Origin: Quillaja saponaria
Taxonomy: Eukaryota; Streptophyta; Magnoliopsida; Fabales; Quillajaceae
Direction: 5' to 3'
Assembly (NCBI GenBank): GCA_029379385.1
Contig: CM055607.1
Coordinates: forward strand, 15,562,001-15,626,000
Length of the DNA: 64,000 nucleotides
Under the pieces are notes generated by a model. That model saw only the letters and a program-made list of their open reading frames with translations, did not search any database and was not told the DNA's origin. Shown here piece by piece: positions 1-15,274 of this stretch. The position numbers and the translations under genes were made by a program. Each line of letters begins with the position of its first letter. Positions within the stretch are counted from its first letter, which is position 1.

Positions 1-948
1 CCTTTTGTAATTCCTTCTTGCATTCCTTTTGCCTTTCCTTCATTCTCAAGTGGTTGAGTTTTACACCATGTAATAGTTAACTCAAGTGCTAGTTTTGTTT
101 GGTGGGTAGTGGGTTTGGATAGATTCAAAAGTTTGATTATGGTGTCAAACATGTTTTCTCAATTTATTGAGTTTGCAGTTATGATTTTGTTTGGTTGGTA
201 CCGGGTTTAGGTAGGATCAAATCTTCAAATATTGTCAACTTATTTTTTTAGATTCATCAAGGTAGAGATGATGAGATTCTTTAACAGTTTATCTATATAG
301 TATATTATAGTTCATAATTAATGGCTTGGGATTTATGCTTTATTTTGTGTATATATATTATTATTGTACTTAATCTTATATCAGGCTAGATTCATTATGC
401 TAGGTCAACCTGTATAGTTTATATAAATAGTCTTCTACTTTGTATATTTTCATGTAAAACAATACAACTTTATTGAAATATGTTAACTTTCACATTGCAA
501 TTGTGAAACTTTAACATAATATATAACAATATGGTATTAGACCACATTATACAATCACATCATTACAAAATGAAAATCTTAATATTTAAAAATTGAGAAA
601 ATTGTTAAAAATTTTCATAATACATCCATAGATTCCTGAAGATTTGCTGGTGATGTGATTATAGTGGGCAAGATTAAATTTAAACTTTACTTAATATTAG
701 GCTTTGTTAATGTGAGAAGGTGACTTTTCAAATAAATTATAAGGACGAGTTCATCATTATCATCAAAATAAATTGCCTTATTTATAGGTTTCAATCTCAC
801 TCAAATTCCTATTTTACCCTTATATTCAAAAGGGGTCCGTAACAGTAGACAAGGAACATCACAAGTTGCGAGATTGGGGCCCCCGATTTTATCAAAACGA
901 CATTTGGAAACTCGGTAAAAACTGAAACAACGTTCATATTCTTCTTTT
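1..948. other. Upstream spacer, no gene seen
   Basis: AT-rich DNA upstream of RPL24 with no reading frame that looks coding. The only recognisable structure is an LTR-like scar near 300-545, listed separately. The last few hundred bases should hold the RPL24 promoter; a palindromic GGGGCCCC lies near 876-883. Confidence 0.5.
340..545 (+). mobile_element. LTR-like remnant with primer-binding-site motif
   Basis: A stretch ending in short A/T-rich sequence is followed at about 532-541 by TGGTATTAGA, which resembles the copia primer-binding site (complement of initiator tRNA-Met, TGGTATCAGAGC). The preceding 200 bases contain a TATAAATA-like box and look like an LTR 3' half. No coding region follows, so this would be an eroded LTR scar. 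The match is short and could be chance. Confidence 0.35.
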
Positions 949-954
949 TGGGCT
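949..954 (+). promoter_or_regulatory. Site II-like element (TGGGCT)
   Basis: TGGGCT matches the TGGGCY site II motif, which is common in plant ribosomal-protein promoters and bound by TCP factors. It lies about 215 bases upstream of the RPL24 start codon, a usual distance. The motif is short; its weight comes from the nearby telo-box. Confidence 0.45.
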
Positions 955-1115
955 AAATCAGGGAAGCCACAACTAGTTCATCATATTCTTTTTGTTTAGG
1001 CCGAAAGAAATCCAGTGGTACTTTCGTGGTTTTCTAATAATACAAGGGCTATTTATTGATTCTCGGGGTTATACTTTATACAAATCGCTACTCGCTAGCG
1101 TTGGGTATTTGGTTT

Positions 1116-1124
1116 TTAGGGTTT
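1116..1124 (-). promoter_or_regulatory. Telo-box upstream of RPL24
   Basis: TTAGGGTTT is the reverse complement of the telo-box AAACCCTAA. Telo-boxes near the transcription start are characteristic of plant translation-machinery genes and act together with site II elements. It lies 40 bases before the RPL24 start codon, probably in the 5' UTR or at the transcription start. Confidence 0.6.
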
Positions 1125-1163
1125 ACACAAGGAAGGAGCAGCTGAGCAAAAACCGCGGCAGCC

Positions 1164-4093
<2,930 letters not shown>

Positions 4094-5925
4094 GTAGCTT
4101 GTCCTTTCCCTTTTCTGTTTGCCAGTTGCATGATAAGATCTTTTATTTCGAAGGCTTTGTATGAATTTATCAGGCCTTTGTTGGCTTGATTATCTTTTTT
4201 GTTTTTAACTTGTTTGATCACACGCTATGTTGTTCAGGATATCTAGTTCCTGGATGGATTTAGAGTAATACCAGCGGATTACAACAATCTTTCATTACGT
4301 CTACACTTGTGTTGATTTCTTTGGGGGCTTCGAATCTGGTTGTTTATTATATATGTCAAAAGTGCTTCAATTTCAGGTTGTGTCCGTAATTACTGCTGAG
4401 TTGTGAAGATAGCTAAATGCTTACTGGATTCGTTATGGCCTGTAACAATTGTAGCTATGTCCGTGGTGGGTTCTGCTGGAAATTGGTTGTTCTTGCTTTC
4501 TCTGTTAAGCTATGCACCATTTCAGTATTTAGATGTTTCTGAAGATGTGTTCTTGTCAAATAACAATAAATAAATGTGTACCCCGTGGGTGCTTCTTTGC
4601 ACTACTAGTTGATTAAGTAGGTATTGAAGCTGTAGTAATCAGAAGTGTACATGAAGGGATGACAACAGAAGTGTTTCTCCAATAACGAGTGTTCATAGGC
4701 ATCAGGTATAATTCGGTTTAGGGGTACCAGGTAAAAACGTGTAATTTACATTTAACATAAACTTGTAATAATATATGTCAAACTATGTAAAACTAGAAGT
4801 CTCAAAACATTCTAAACAACTTCAACAATTTCGATTTAACAAATTTAAACAATACAGATATTTCAAAAATAAATTAAATTATGTTTTGGGTCAATGTTGT
4901 TTCATTGTTTTTATCAAATGGTCTGTTTAAATTTTAATTTTGTTCGTAAATATTAAAATCATAATTCTCTTGTGTTATTTCATTGTCTTATTATTTTTAT
5001 ATAATTTGTATTTTTAAATTGATAGAGATGTATCTGTAAAACATAATAAAAAAAAGTATAAACATAATAACTTATTAAGTAATTACCCTTAAAATTAAGA
5101 ACAAAATACAACATTACTAAAACTTGCATATTAATCATAACACAAACTCACGGAGTTCTAAACACAACTACCAACAACTAGCAATTTAAATACTCTAAAT
5201 ACTAAATATTAGATAGTTCACTGAAGTAAGTAACACAAAATTCATCATTACACATTAAATTGTTGAGTAGCACACACGGAATAGTAGGTATTGAGTTCAA
5301 TAAGTTGGATTGGTACCTTAATCTAACAGAATGATGAGTATGGTTTCGATTAAGATTGGCCATTAATTTTAAAACTTATGAATAAATTCAATACATCAGA
5401 ATATGAGGAGAAAACTGAACCAATCCAACTCAAACAATCAATAAAATCGATTCATGACACTCCTATGGTGATAATTTCTATCCAAATTATAGATAGGGAA
5501 TGCAAGTGTTTTTACCTTGTAACTATCGTTCGGTACAAATCTACAACAAGAATAAGAGTAGAATCTCAAAACTTCACTCTATTGAATACATTTTCTAACA
5601 AAATGAAGATAAATTTTAACATATATTCTGTGCAAGTATGTTAAACTGGGTTAAGAGACTTGTATGTGGCACTAATATTGTCACAGTGAACAATTATAGG
5701 AAAAGTCATGCGAACATGTCATTCATAGAATATATTATGAATCTAACAAGATTCTACAATAGAATGAACCACAACTCTATACTTAGCCTCATTACTAGAA
5801 CGAGAAACTGTTCGTTGTTTTTCTGGAACACCAAGATATGATATTAGACCTAAGATAAGTACAATATCATGTAGTCGACCTTCCAGTATCTCAACAACTA
5901 GCCCAATTCACATCAAAATAAACTT
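4094..5925. other. RPL24 3' flank and AT-rich spacer
   Basis: The first 470 or so bases are probably RPL24 3' UTR and terminator; an AATAAA at 4565-4570 is a candidate poly(A) signal. The rest is AT-rich spacer with only short chance reading frames. The last part adjoins the downstream end of the - strand copia element and may hold its unrecognisable second LTR. Confidence 0.5.
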
Positions 5926-8630
5926 TCAAAGATTATAAATAACGATGAAAAATTGCAATCCAAAATTTAGAATACCTTTGATATACCGAATTATTCGCTT
6001 AACAGCTTGAAGATGAGCTTCATGCGGAATATGCATATACTGAAAAACCGGATTAACAACAAAACAAGGTTCAAGCCTTGTAAAAGTGATGCATTGCAAA
6101 GCACTGACTAAACTCCAATAAATAGCATCTTGAAGCTGATGAACAGTAGTGGAAGAAAGATGATGGCGTGTACAAGTAGACGTAGTAACAGATTTAGAAT
6201 CTTGTAAACCACAATGATGCAAAAGGTCTATGACATATTTCAGCTGATCTAAGAAAATATCGTTAGAATTGTAGGAAACTAGAATAATACCCAAAAAAAT
6301 AATTCAACTTGCTAAGATCTGTCATTGAAAATTCAGGTTTAAGAATGCCAAGTAACCGTTGCAACAATTGAGAAAAAGAGCCAGTTCCGTATGATATCAT
6401 CAACATAAAGTAGTGAAGAAAAAACAAACATAGAGCTGTTAGTTGTAATGCAGAGAAAAAAGAAAGAAAAAAGTAGTGAAGCGTTGGAAATACACTCTCA
6501 GAGCCTGTTTGAGAGCATAGATAGCTTATTCAATTTACATTCAAAATCAGGATATGAAATATTACAATACGAATAGTAGTAGGTTTCACCATAGGACTAA
6601 AAGTTTCATTGTAATCCAATCCAATCCATGTTGTTGTTTATATTCTTGAGCAACCAACTTTGCCTTTTACCTTTCAATGGAACGATCTGCTTTCTGCTTC
6701 ACTTTATATACCCATTAGAACCAATGATATTCTGTTTTTTTTGTAAGGGAACAATTACCAAGTATTATTCTATAATAGAGCATTATACTCATCAGTCATC
6801 TCTAATAGCTTGCCGCCATTCATGAATTTTATTAGCTTCAGAAAATCATGTAGGTTCAAGTGGGAGGGTTGATGTGGAGGAGAAAAGATATTGAATTATT
6901 TTGGGTTTATAATTCAATGCATAGACAAACTGACAGTGGTATGAGGACATGGTGGTGGAGGTGATAATGGTGGTGGTGGCGGCGGCATTGGTGTGGATGG
7001 TTGGCTATTATAAGAGGTATTAATAGTAGATAATATTGTAGGAGGCGTTAACATGGAAGGTAATACATGAGGTGTTGCCTCAGTTGGTGCCCTCAAAGAT
7101 AAAGGACTTACGATGTCTACCAGTATAGATGGTAAAGGACGATGAGATGGAGATAAATGAGTTAATACACTTGGATAAAATTGAAGTAATAGAGGTGACA
7201 AGATCAAGCAAAGATGGAGCAACATTCCTGACAGGTTCAGCAGAAGAAATAAGAGTAGGATATGAAAAAAAAATTATTGGTGAAAATACACATGCCTAGA
7301 AATAATAAACTTGTTGGTAGTAGGATTAAAACAACGATAACCATTATAATGTGTAGGATAATCTAAAAGGACACATGGGGTGGATCTATAAGTTAATTTA
7401 TGTTTTGCAGTGGCACAAAGATTATGGTAACATAAACAACCAAAGACAGGAAGATGAGAATGTGTAGCAGATCTATTATAAAGAATCTCAAAAGTAATAT
7501 TATGACAAAGAGAGGGAAGATGATGCAAATTCAGAAGATGGGCAGTAATATGAAATGCTTCAACCCAAAAAGTATTTGGGAAATGAGCTTAAAACAAAAG
7601 AATGCATGCAAAATCATATTTCCATGATCATTGCAATAATTTGTAAAGGTATGATTAGCAAGTTCACGGCCTCCAACAAAACTAAGATAATTGATATTTT
7701 ATCATTTGAAGGAGGCCCAATACCATTGTCTTCCACCAGGTGATGTGGGTTTCCAAGGAGGAACAATGCACAGTCTGTCCTAATTAGCTCTGATATCATT
7801 TGTAACACTCTAAATCCAATTAGTTCAAGTACCTTGGAAAAGAACCCATGAGCACACCACATGGCTCAAAATTAAATAACTAGCCCCAAGGTACTACGAA
7901 ATTGGTCACTTGAAAGTCATAAATATATTACTAACACATCTCACTTCCAATGTGGAAATTGGGGGTATTACAAGTAAAAGGAAAGCACAGGAGACACCCA
8001 TACATCATAATGAATAAATTGACTAGGTGAATACATTATTCATGAGTTTTTGAAAAATGAAGACAAACATACTTTCCTAATTGACAAGCTTGACCCAAAT
8101 CAAAATAGTGTTTATGAGATACTGTTACATTTTGTAATTGAAAAAATTGGACAAAATAGAATGTCCCGGGAGACCTAAACAACGGTGTCAAACTTCAGGA
8201 GAGAAACAAATAGTCATTAGAGTAACAGAAGAATGACCAACACAAACTTGAGAATTTGGAAAAAGGATAAAAAGGTTAATTACTACTGCAATAATAGAAA
8301 AGCTAGAAGGAAGCTACATTTATCATCTTTTGTAAACTTTTGAACAGATAAAAGTTTATTTTGGAATTGAGAAACAGCTATAACATTACATAAAGAATGA
8401 GAAGAATAAGTGGACAAAGTGGTATTACCAATATGTGAGATAGGAAGAAGATCACCATTGCTAACAAGAACTTTATCTCTGCGTACCATGGTAAGGAGTT
8501 GAAAAAGTATACTTTGATTTGATGACATTTGAGACGAAACATCTGTGTCAGGATACCAATTAGAATCAGAAGAACCTTGGAGTTCATTGTTGTAAAAGAA
8601 TAAGTCAATCCATGATAATCAGTGAGATGA
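5926..8630 (-). pseudogene. Copia pol remnant (PR-IN-RT-RNase H)
   Basis: The protease/pre-integrase part (8528-8283) keeps the ISHIGNTTLST and NKLLSVQKFTKDDKCSF segments that follow the active site. The integrase (about 7740-7274) keeps FWVEAFHITAHLLN and the SH3-like C-terminus FGCLCYHNLCATAKHKL...CVLLDYP. The linker is Pro/Ser rich. The RT keeps GLDYNETFSPMVKPTTIRIV (frame-shifted) and YVDDII. The RNase H-side block (6294-5926) keeps the YWSLVSALQCITFTR and AVKRIIRYIKG blocks. The 7730-7975 stretch is interrupted by a foreign LTR. It is broken and not expected to function. Confidence 0.85.
7789..7972 (-). mobile_element. Small LTR plus primer-binding site inserted in copia
   Basis: 7801-7972 starts TGTAACACTC and ends GGGGGTATTACA, the TG...CA ends expected of an LTR of 172 bases. 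Directly beside it, 7789-7800 reads as the complement of a tRNA-Met primer-binding site (TGATATCAGAG on the - strand), so the LTR is a 5' LTR on the - strand. It interrupts the copia pol remnant between protease and integrase. The short LTR suggests a TRIM-like element; no partner LTR was found. Confidence 0.55.
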
Positions 8631-8641
8631 AACAATTGAGG

Positions 8642-9450
8642 ACAGTCTCAGGCTGTATGATAATAACAAAAGCAATATTGACATTTAAGGGTAGACATGT
8701 GGTATTAGGAAAAAAGAGCAGCAAAAAGACGGGAGACAAGGATCCCTAATATGACAGAAAAGAAAACAGTAGGAGATTTACGTATAGATTGATGAAGAAG
8801 ATTGACGGATGAAAACAAAAGAAAATGGATCTTTATGAGAAAAAAATTTAGAAGAAGATTCAGTATAACGAGTGAGACAAATTTCTTGAAAATAAAGATT
8901 TGCGCAAATGTCAATGAAAGAAGGAAGAGATTTTTGAGAAAAAAATAAAATAAAATTATTCACAACATTCTCATAATCGGAGGGTAGTGCTTCTAGAATT
9001 TGGATAACAAGATCATATTTCATTAGTTGGATGACCAATGGAGGTAAGGTGTAAAAAATAATTTGTAGCATTTTGAAGGTAATTTATCATTAGACATGTC
9101 ATTCTTTTTGAGGTTATAAAAATCACTTTTGAGTTGGAATAAGCGAGAAGGAGCTTGGTCATAAAATAATTTTTTAATAGAAAGCCAAACATCACAGTAA
9201 TAAGAATAATTTTGGGCTTAAAAATGCTACGAAAAATATCATAGAGGACTTTGGATAGTATAAAAAAAAGAAAAAGAACGAGATAATCAATTTGTTTCCA
9301 TGTGATATAAGTTGGATTAGGCAAAAAAGGATCATCAATACTGGTAAGAAAAGCAGGAGGACATATATATACATGTACCATCTATATAAATGTAAACATC
9401 ATAAGCTTTGAATGCATGAAGAAAAAGAGAGCATCCACTTCAAACGACAT
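8642..9450 (-). pseudogene. Copia gag remnant
   Basis: The ATG at 9450 opens a broken frame. Its N-terminal part ends in a PPAFL...NPTYITW segment like copia gag. Next comes the UBN2-type region, with LKSDFYNLKK and LPSDYENVVNNF type stretches in shifting frames. It ends in a zinc knuckle with the C-x2-C-x4-H-x4-C spacing (8683-8642) that carries one internal stop. Frameshifts near 9190, 9070 and 8780 rule out a working capsid protein. Confidence 0.8.
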
Positions 9451-9707
9451 AATTGTAGAAATCTAGAATTTCTGTAACATTGTGTTATATGTTACTAATG
9501 GAGAAAGAAAGGTGGCTAGTTGGAGTAGGAACATTAGGAGAAAGATTTTGAGTGAGGTGTACAAACATGGTTGGCTTGGTTGCTACAGGAAAAAAGAAGA
9601 GGAAAAATAATAATATTAGGATTAACGGCTAAGGGAATAAAAAGAAAATAATATTAGGGTTTTGACGACAAGAAAAGAAGAGCTCTAAAAATAATGGTCT
9701 GTTACTA

Positions 9708-10517
9708 TGAAAACATATGAATTCTTCTTAGAGGTTGTGGTATTCCTAAAAACAATTTATAATAATGAAATTAAGACATATTTACAATAATACCCCCAAA
9801 CTATATATACTAATCCTAACTATATTGATATATAGACTAAAGTTTATTTTCTAATCTAATTGCTTCAGGATGAAATCTTTTAATTAAGTTTGTTTGTTTT
9901 TCTTTTCTTTTTTTAGGTTCATGTATGTCACCTGCCACATATAATCTCAAATATAAATACTTTACGTGTAGAAACTTCAACCACCAATTTTTGAGCTGGT
10001 ACAACAAGAGTTTTTTTTTTTTTTTGCTAAGAGCAGCAAGATGGTTCACAAATGAATTTAAAATGCCCATCTTTGCAAAGACAACTTTAACTTCATTATT
10101 GCAACGAAATTCTGGATTAGAAATTGTATGTCTGTGTAACTGTGTTAAGTATATTTTTCCACTTGGCATTGTAATCTAATTAAGAAGCACTTGCACCAGC
10201 AAAACAGTACATGACCTGATATGGTGATAGTAAAATTTAAAAAAGAGTTCATATCCCTAGAACTATAAGGAAGTTTGGAAGACAATATTAGTAGTTTAAA
10301 ATCATAATTAATATGCAGAAGTTAAACAATAAAATACAAAAGAAGTCCCTGGATTGAAAGTGTCTTCTAGGTTTATTACACTAGTACAAAAGAGAGCTCA
10401 GATGATTATAATGTCAGTTCTGGGTCTTGAGCAGCTAGGAAACTAAATCACTGTCATCTCACTAAGCTAATAAATCAGTTGTACCCTAGCTATTATACCA
10501 CTTAAGGTCCTTGTTAA
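9708..10517. other. Spacer, includes likely copia LTR and HD-Zip 3' UTR
   Basis: 9708 to about 9900 is the expected position of the upstream LTR of the - strand copia element. Near 10011-10025 is a long T run. TTTATT at 10372-10377 is AATAAA on the - strand, 141 bases past the HD-Zip stop codon, and is a candidate poly(A) signal. No other gene is supported. Confidence 0.45.
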
Positions 10518-12033
10518 TCAGGGATAAGAAGGCAGAACAGTTCCCCAATAAGCTGGTGACATTGTGTTATAATCATCCATAGTAAAAACACAATTTGCTT
10601 CTGCAATCCGTTGATTATTCCGTCCTTGCTGCTTGTGAGAGCTTCGCATGGCCACCAAGTTACTTTCTACTGTCTCTTCCCCTGACATTTCTGTGTAACC
10701 TGGTGATACTTGCTTCCTCTTTGCTTGCTCTTTCAGCATTGCCTTCAATTTCATAACCTGCACAACCCATAGACTCATATTTACTAATTTTATTAATTAC
10801 TAGTGAATAGGATTGGGGGTCTGGGGACTTGAATGTTCTGGTTTCTACACATTTATATTTCATTCCAATATTAACTATTGATTTTGGAGCCAGGCATTTA
10901 AAATAACAAAAAGAGAGATCATGTCATCATTGGTGCAGCTTAACTGTTTGAAGTTGTGCATGTGTGGTGTCTATTTATCTGTATATGGGAAGAAAGGCCC
11001 AGGCATTGTGAAAACTTTGTGCATAAGTTGCATGGGAAAGGAAGGAGGAAGGGAGAGAGCTGTGTAATGTACCTCTTCTTGAAGACTTTGCTTTTCTCTA
11101 GAGATGACATCAAATTTTTGTTTGAGTGAATCATATAAGTTCTCAAGCTTCTTAGTCTTCCATCTAGCACGCCTATTCTGAAACCAAACGGCAATTTGGC
11201 GAGGCTGGAGGCCAAGCTCCGTGGATAACTTCATTTTCCTTTGTGGGTCCAGTTTTATTTCCTCCTGAAAACTCCTTTCCAATGAATCCAGCTGATCGCT
11301 TGTTAGTCGTTTCTTCTTATCCTGATTTCCATAGTTAATATCCTTATCCATTGCTGGAATTAGCAACCCTTGTGATATCTCTTCCATTGCTGGGTGCTTC
11401 ATCTCCATTCCTGAATATAGAAAACAAATTATCAGTGTCTTTAATTGTGTGTGGTTGCCCTGCTCTTATAAAGCTAGCTCAATGCTGAAAAGTTAATGAA
11501 CATTTGAGGACAGACAAAAATTGACATGATTTTTTCTTTTCTTTTTCTTTTCTTTTTTTGCATCATAGACAAAAATTGACTCTTGATTGTTTTATTTGAA
11601 TGCTCTTCCATGACTTCTAAAAGTGGTAACCAAACATGCTTTTGACTCAAAAATCTACTACTCCGCGGCTTCTACAAGAAAAGCAATATGTAGTCTAATT
11701 GCTTGGGATTCAAGTTTCTATATAACTGCAAGAAATATGATCTCCTACTCCTACCCAAGAAAAATGAAAGAAGTGTAAATTTTAGGCTAGGAATATAAAA
11801 TTATTATATCTGGCTGATTTAGAAGCCATTCTTACCTGAAGCTGCTAACCGAACACTTGAAAAACTATGAAGAAGTCAAAGAAATTATACAAAGTAACAC
11901 AGTCAAACTTAGAAGACTTGTGCTCTCTTCTATTTGTTTTACCTGGATAAAGGTCATAGTTGTAGTTGTAGAGGAAGCTTAAGGAAGATTCTGGTCGAGG
12001 AACAAAGGGTCTTAAGCTCCCATTCCAAGCCAT
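10518..12033 (-). CDS. LMI1: HD-Zip class I transcription factor, LMI1/ATHB-51-like
   Basis: Nuclear DNA-binding protein of 222 aa. Exons on the - strand: 12033-11943, 11410-11073 and 10757-10518, all with GT-AG introns (532 and 315 bases). The homeodomain spans about residues 62-116 with the helix-3 core [10 protein letters not shown] (106-115). A leucine zipper follows directly (about 119-154, Leu every seventh residue), split by intron 2 after residue 143. The N-terminus ([17 protein letters not shown]) and the C-terminal end in LPSYP resemble the LMI1/ATHB-51 group as I know it; that group acts in meristem identity and in leaf serration and lobing, and binds pseudopalindromic AATNATT sites. 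The ATG at 12033 is preferred because the frame extending upstream has no other ATG. The frame is intact. The closest alternative is the sister gene ATHB-22 type. Confidence 0.93.
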
Positions 12034-12240
12034 ATCTGGCTGCACTTTACGTCTTCCCTCAATTCAATCACAAAACTTATAGGATTATATGGGTCAAGGT
12101 TGGGATGGACCACAAGGGAGAAATTCATTAGAAAGGAAATTTGTAAGGAATCAATGTGTATGCAGTGAGAGTAAACTGATTAATTAAAGCTAATTCTGAG
12201 AGTGGTGACTCTTGTTTTTGGGTGCAAAGAAAGTAAGGAC

Positions 12241-12275
12241 CCAGAGAGAGAAAGAGAGAGATAGAGAGAGATTGG
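12241..12275 (-). promoter_or_regulatory. CT/GA-rich tract upstream of HD-Zip gene
   Basis: A run of GAGAGA units on the + strand, so CTCTCT in the gene's own orientation, 208-242 bases before the start codon. CT-rich leaders and GAGA-type tracts are common in plant 5' UTRs and are bound by BPC proteins. It could equally be a simple repeat. Confidence 0.5.
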
Positions 12276-13704
12276 GGTGCAACAAAGTCTTTATTATAAC
12301 TTAGATAGTACGTAGTAGAGGACGAGTACGCAGTCAGGATGGGGTGTGAGAAAGGGTAGGCATGTGACACTTGCACAAGGGCTGGGGATCATGGGGGACC
12401 AGATTAAGACCTTTGAGTCCACTCTTGCAAAATAGGTAATTTTATTTCAGGCCAAAACGCAGAAGGCAGCAATGGGATCAGTGCTTGGAAAACCTGCCAC
12501 CTCTTCTGCACCAATAAAAGACAAGTAAATGAAGACACAGAAAAAGGGAACTTGGGTTCATCCTATTGTTTCAAACCCCATCTCACTCTCACTCTCTCTC
12601 TCCCTTTCACTGTAATTAAAACATGGCAGTACTTATGTCAAGAGAAGAAAGTTGAATTCTCTCTCTTTCTCTGCTCTGACATCTGTCTGTAATTATAAGT
12701 TGGGATTTGAGTTTGTTGTTTCAATTGGAATGAGATCCCAGTCTCATGTCAATCTTGGTAATTATATGGAAAAGGAAGTGGCAGGGCCAGCAGTGACAAA
12801 TCTAGAGTTGGACTATTGGGCCAAAGGATGTGAGATATATATATATATTTTTTTGGTATTTAAGGATATGGGATTTTATTTGTGGTACAACAATAAGTGA
12901 TACATAGTGCAATAATTCTTTCAGAATTTGATCAACATAATCTTCGAACAACGTCAATAAATTTAATTTACGCACCTTCTGAATGTGATAAACTTATTGA
13001 ATACAACAAATATTTGAATAAATGACAATGAAATTAATGTTTTTTGTTTTTCATAAAAGAAAAATAAACAAATAATTATCATTTAATTGTTTAATAACCT
13101 GCTGGCCCCTTTATCTACTTCCCTGAGGGCCATAGAAGCATAGGTCTAGCTGGGTTGAGTTCACTTCTTTTTTTCTTTTTTCCTTTTTTTTTCCTAGAAA
13201 CAGCACTTGAGCGATGGATTGGCAAGACGAAGGATGAGACAGAGGTAATCAATCAGTTATTCTTCTCCTGCATTAATTAAAAGTTGTATTTTGAATTCAT
13301 GATAACAACACCTCATAACTAATACCAATTATTATTACTTTTCCTTTTTACATAGCTCCAATTACATCTGCACAAGGTTAAACTCAGATTCTAATCAGAG
13401 AGAATACTGTTCAGTACTATTTCTTCAGGAGGAGCTGACAATTAATTTTTTTTTTCTTTTGTTTTGTAGTTTCTAGTGTTTTATTGCACTTTTCTTTCTT
13501 CTTTCAGTTTTTTTTTTTTGGTAATTTATTTTATTTTATTTTGAAGGCTTTATTATATCATCCCTCTCTACCAGTTTGAATTTTAGATTTAGATGAGTTA
13601 CTAGTAGTTTATTATGACATCATGTGATGATGTAATTATTTTAAACCTCACTTCCATTTTTTCTTTTTATCCCCATATAAAATCATAAACTCCGTTAGCT
13701 GTGT
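12276..13704. other. HD-Zip upstream region and spacer
   Basis: Holds the presumed HD-Zip promoter. CT-rich tracts lie at about 12585-12605 and 12659-12675, a short TA run at 12836-12850 and T-rich runs near 13165-13190 and 13440-13530. No gene is seen. The region ends at the left LTR of the large copia element. Confidence 0.5.
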
Positions 13705-14049
13705 TGTTTTGTGAACCCTATTATTTGTTCAACTTGGTGGTTTGGGCCTAAGCCACAACAGGCAGACCTAGAATTAAGATTTTTAATGTTACTATATATA
13801 TATATATAACTTTTATATAAGAGCAGTGGAGAAAATTCTTGTGAGGAAACTAGAATTGAATAGTCCACAAGAGTGAGATCAAATGCTAGAAGTGTGTGCT
13901 TGAGGGATTGTAGTATGCTTTAATAACAGTTATTGATGGCTTATTGTTTTTCATGTACGTAACTTATATTGGGTGAACCACTTATGTCTAATGTTTCTTA
14001 TTGCTGTATATTAGTTAATTGTTATTGATATGTCATTAGATATTTAACA
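13705..14049 (+). repeat. 5' LTR of copia element
   Basis: 345 bases starting TGTTTTGTGAA and ending AACA. It aligns with 31022-31351 in several blocks but is heavily diverged, implying an old insertion. Confidence 0.75.
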
Positions 14050-14051
14050 TC

Positions 14052-14062
14052 TGGTATTAGAG
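14052..14062 (+). other. Retrotransposon primer-binding site
   Basis: TGGTATTAGAG, two bases after the LTR, is one base from the TGGTATCAGAG complement of initiator tRNA-Met used by plant copia elements. Confidence 0.75.
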
Positions 14063-14221
14063 TTTTGGCTATTTATATCGAGTGAGAGCAATGGTAGATT
14101 AAAGTAAAGCAGAAATTGGAAAATTCAATTAACAGAATTTTCAATGGTGGAACATATAAATAGTGGATATGTTGTATTAGAAACATTTGTATTTGACATC
14201 GATTGAAAAAAACCATAAAAG

Positions 14222-15274
14222 ATGAAAGATGATAACTGGAAAGTATTAGATAGAAAGGCATTGGCGACGATAAGATTATCTCTAACATCGCAGGTGGCCT
14301 TCAATATCACACAAGTAAAGCCAATATCAGAAGTCATGGAAACCTTAGCTAAGTTATATGAAAAATCCTCAGCTACTAATAAAATTTTCTTCATGAAAAA
14401 ATTGTTTGATATGATGATGACTAATCATTCTTCTGTTGTTGATCATTTGAATGATTTTAATATGGTCATTAGTAAATTGTTATCGTTTGATATGTGTTTA
14501 ATGATGAATTGAAATCATTATTGCTCTTGTGCTCATTACCTAAGAGTTGGGATAGTCTTGTAATGATTACCAGTAATAGTATCACTGAAAACTTAGTTTT
14601 CACTAATGTTGTTGGTTTGTATATTGAATGATGAGATGCGAAGAAAGAGTATAGAGTCCTCTTTAGAATCTGGTACAGTGTTAGTTATGGATTCTAAGGG
14701 TAGACCACAAGAAAAAAGATGAAATTAGTCTAAGGACAAAATGTCATAATCCATGAGGAGATCGCAATCAAGAGGAAAAGGAAAGTGGAAAGTAGCTTAT
14801 AACAAAATCAAAGGGAAGTGTTGGAGCTATGGTAAATTTGGTCATATGAAGAAAGATTGCTAGGTAGATGAAAGTGACAATGATAAAGGAAAGCATAGTG
14901 ATTAGAAAGCCAACGTGATGAAGGTGATAATGGAAATGGTAACTTTTGTTTATTTGCATCTATTTATATTACATCTGATGTATGATTTATTGATTATGTC
15001 GCTTCATTTAATTGCATTCCACATAAGCACTAAACTCATGATTATGTTCATGGTAATTTGGGCTATGTAACTCCTGGGAATGGACAAATATGTGAGATTG
15101 CCAGAAGAAAACACAATTATTTTAAAACTGTCAAATAATTCCAAATTGATATTGAATGATGTCAGGCATGTTCATGCGTTTAAGAAATATATGATTTATG
15201 TGAGTGAGCTTGATGGTGAAAGGTACTATGTTAGTTTTGGTGGAGGAAAATGGAAGATTACAAGAGGATCATTA
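14222..15274 (+). pseudogene. Copia gag and pre-protease remnant
   Basis: The UBN2-type gag block is at 14222-14512 (WKVLDRKALATIRLSL, LAKLYEKSSATNKIFFMKKL, VVDHLNDFNMVISKL). A degenerate zinc knuckle, CWSYGKFGHMKKDC, lies near 14820-14862 with its second Cys changed to Tyr. The region after the protease (15080-15274) runs into the GAG-pre-integrase motif KITRGSL, where the CACTA element cuts in. It has several stops and cannot make a full polyprotein. Confidence 0.85.

Larger units (their letters stand above)
5926..9707 (-). mobile_element. Decayed Ty1/copia retrotransposon
   Basis: Read on the - strand, the domains follow copia order: gag (9450 to about 8780), CCHC zinc knuckle (8683-8642), protease region (about 8630-8283), integrase (about 7760-7274), Pro-rich linker (7225-6914), reverse transcriptase with a YVDDII motif near 6412-6395, and RNase H (6294-5926). 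GGTCTGTTACTA at 9696-9707 resembles the reverse complement of a tRNA-Met primer-binding site, so the 5' LTR should begin just above 9707. Many stops and frameshifts break every domain. I could not place the LTR pair. Confidence 0.85.

Noticed and set aside
12652..12900. 82-codon frame upstream of the HD-Zip gene
   Set aside because: No family similarity, includes a TA microsatellite, and lies in the expected promoter; a chance frame.
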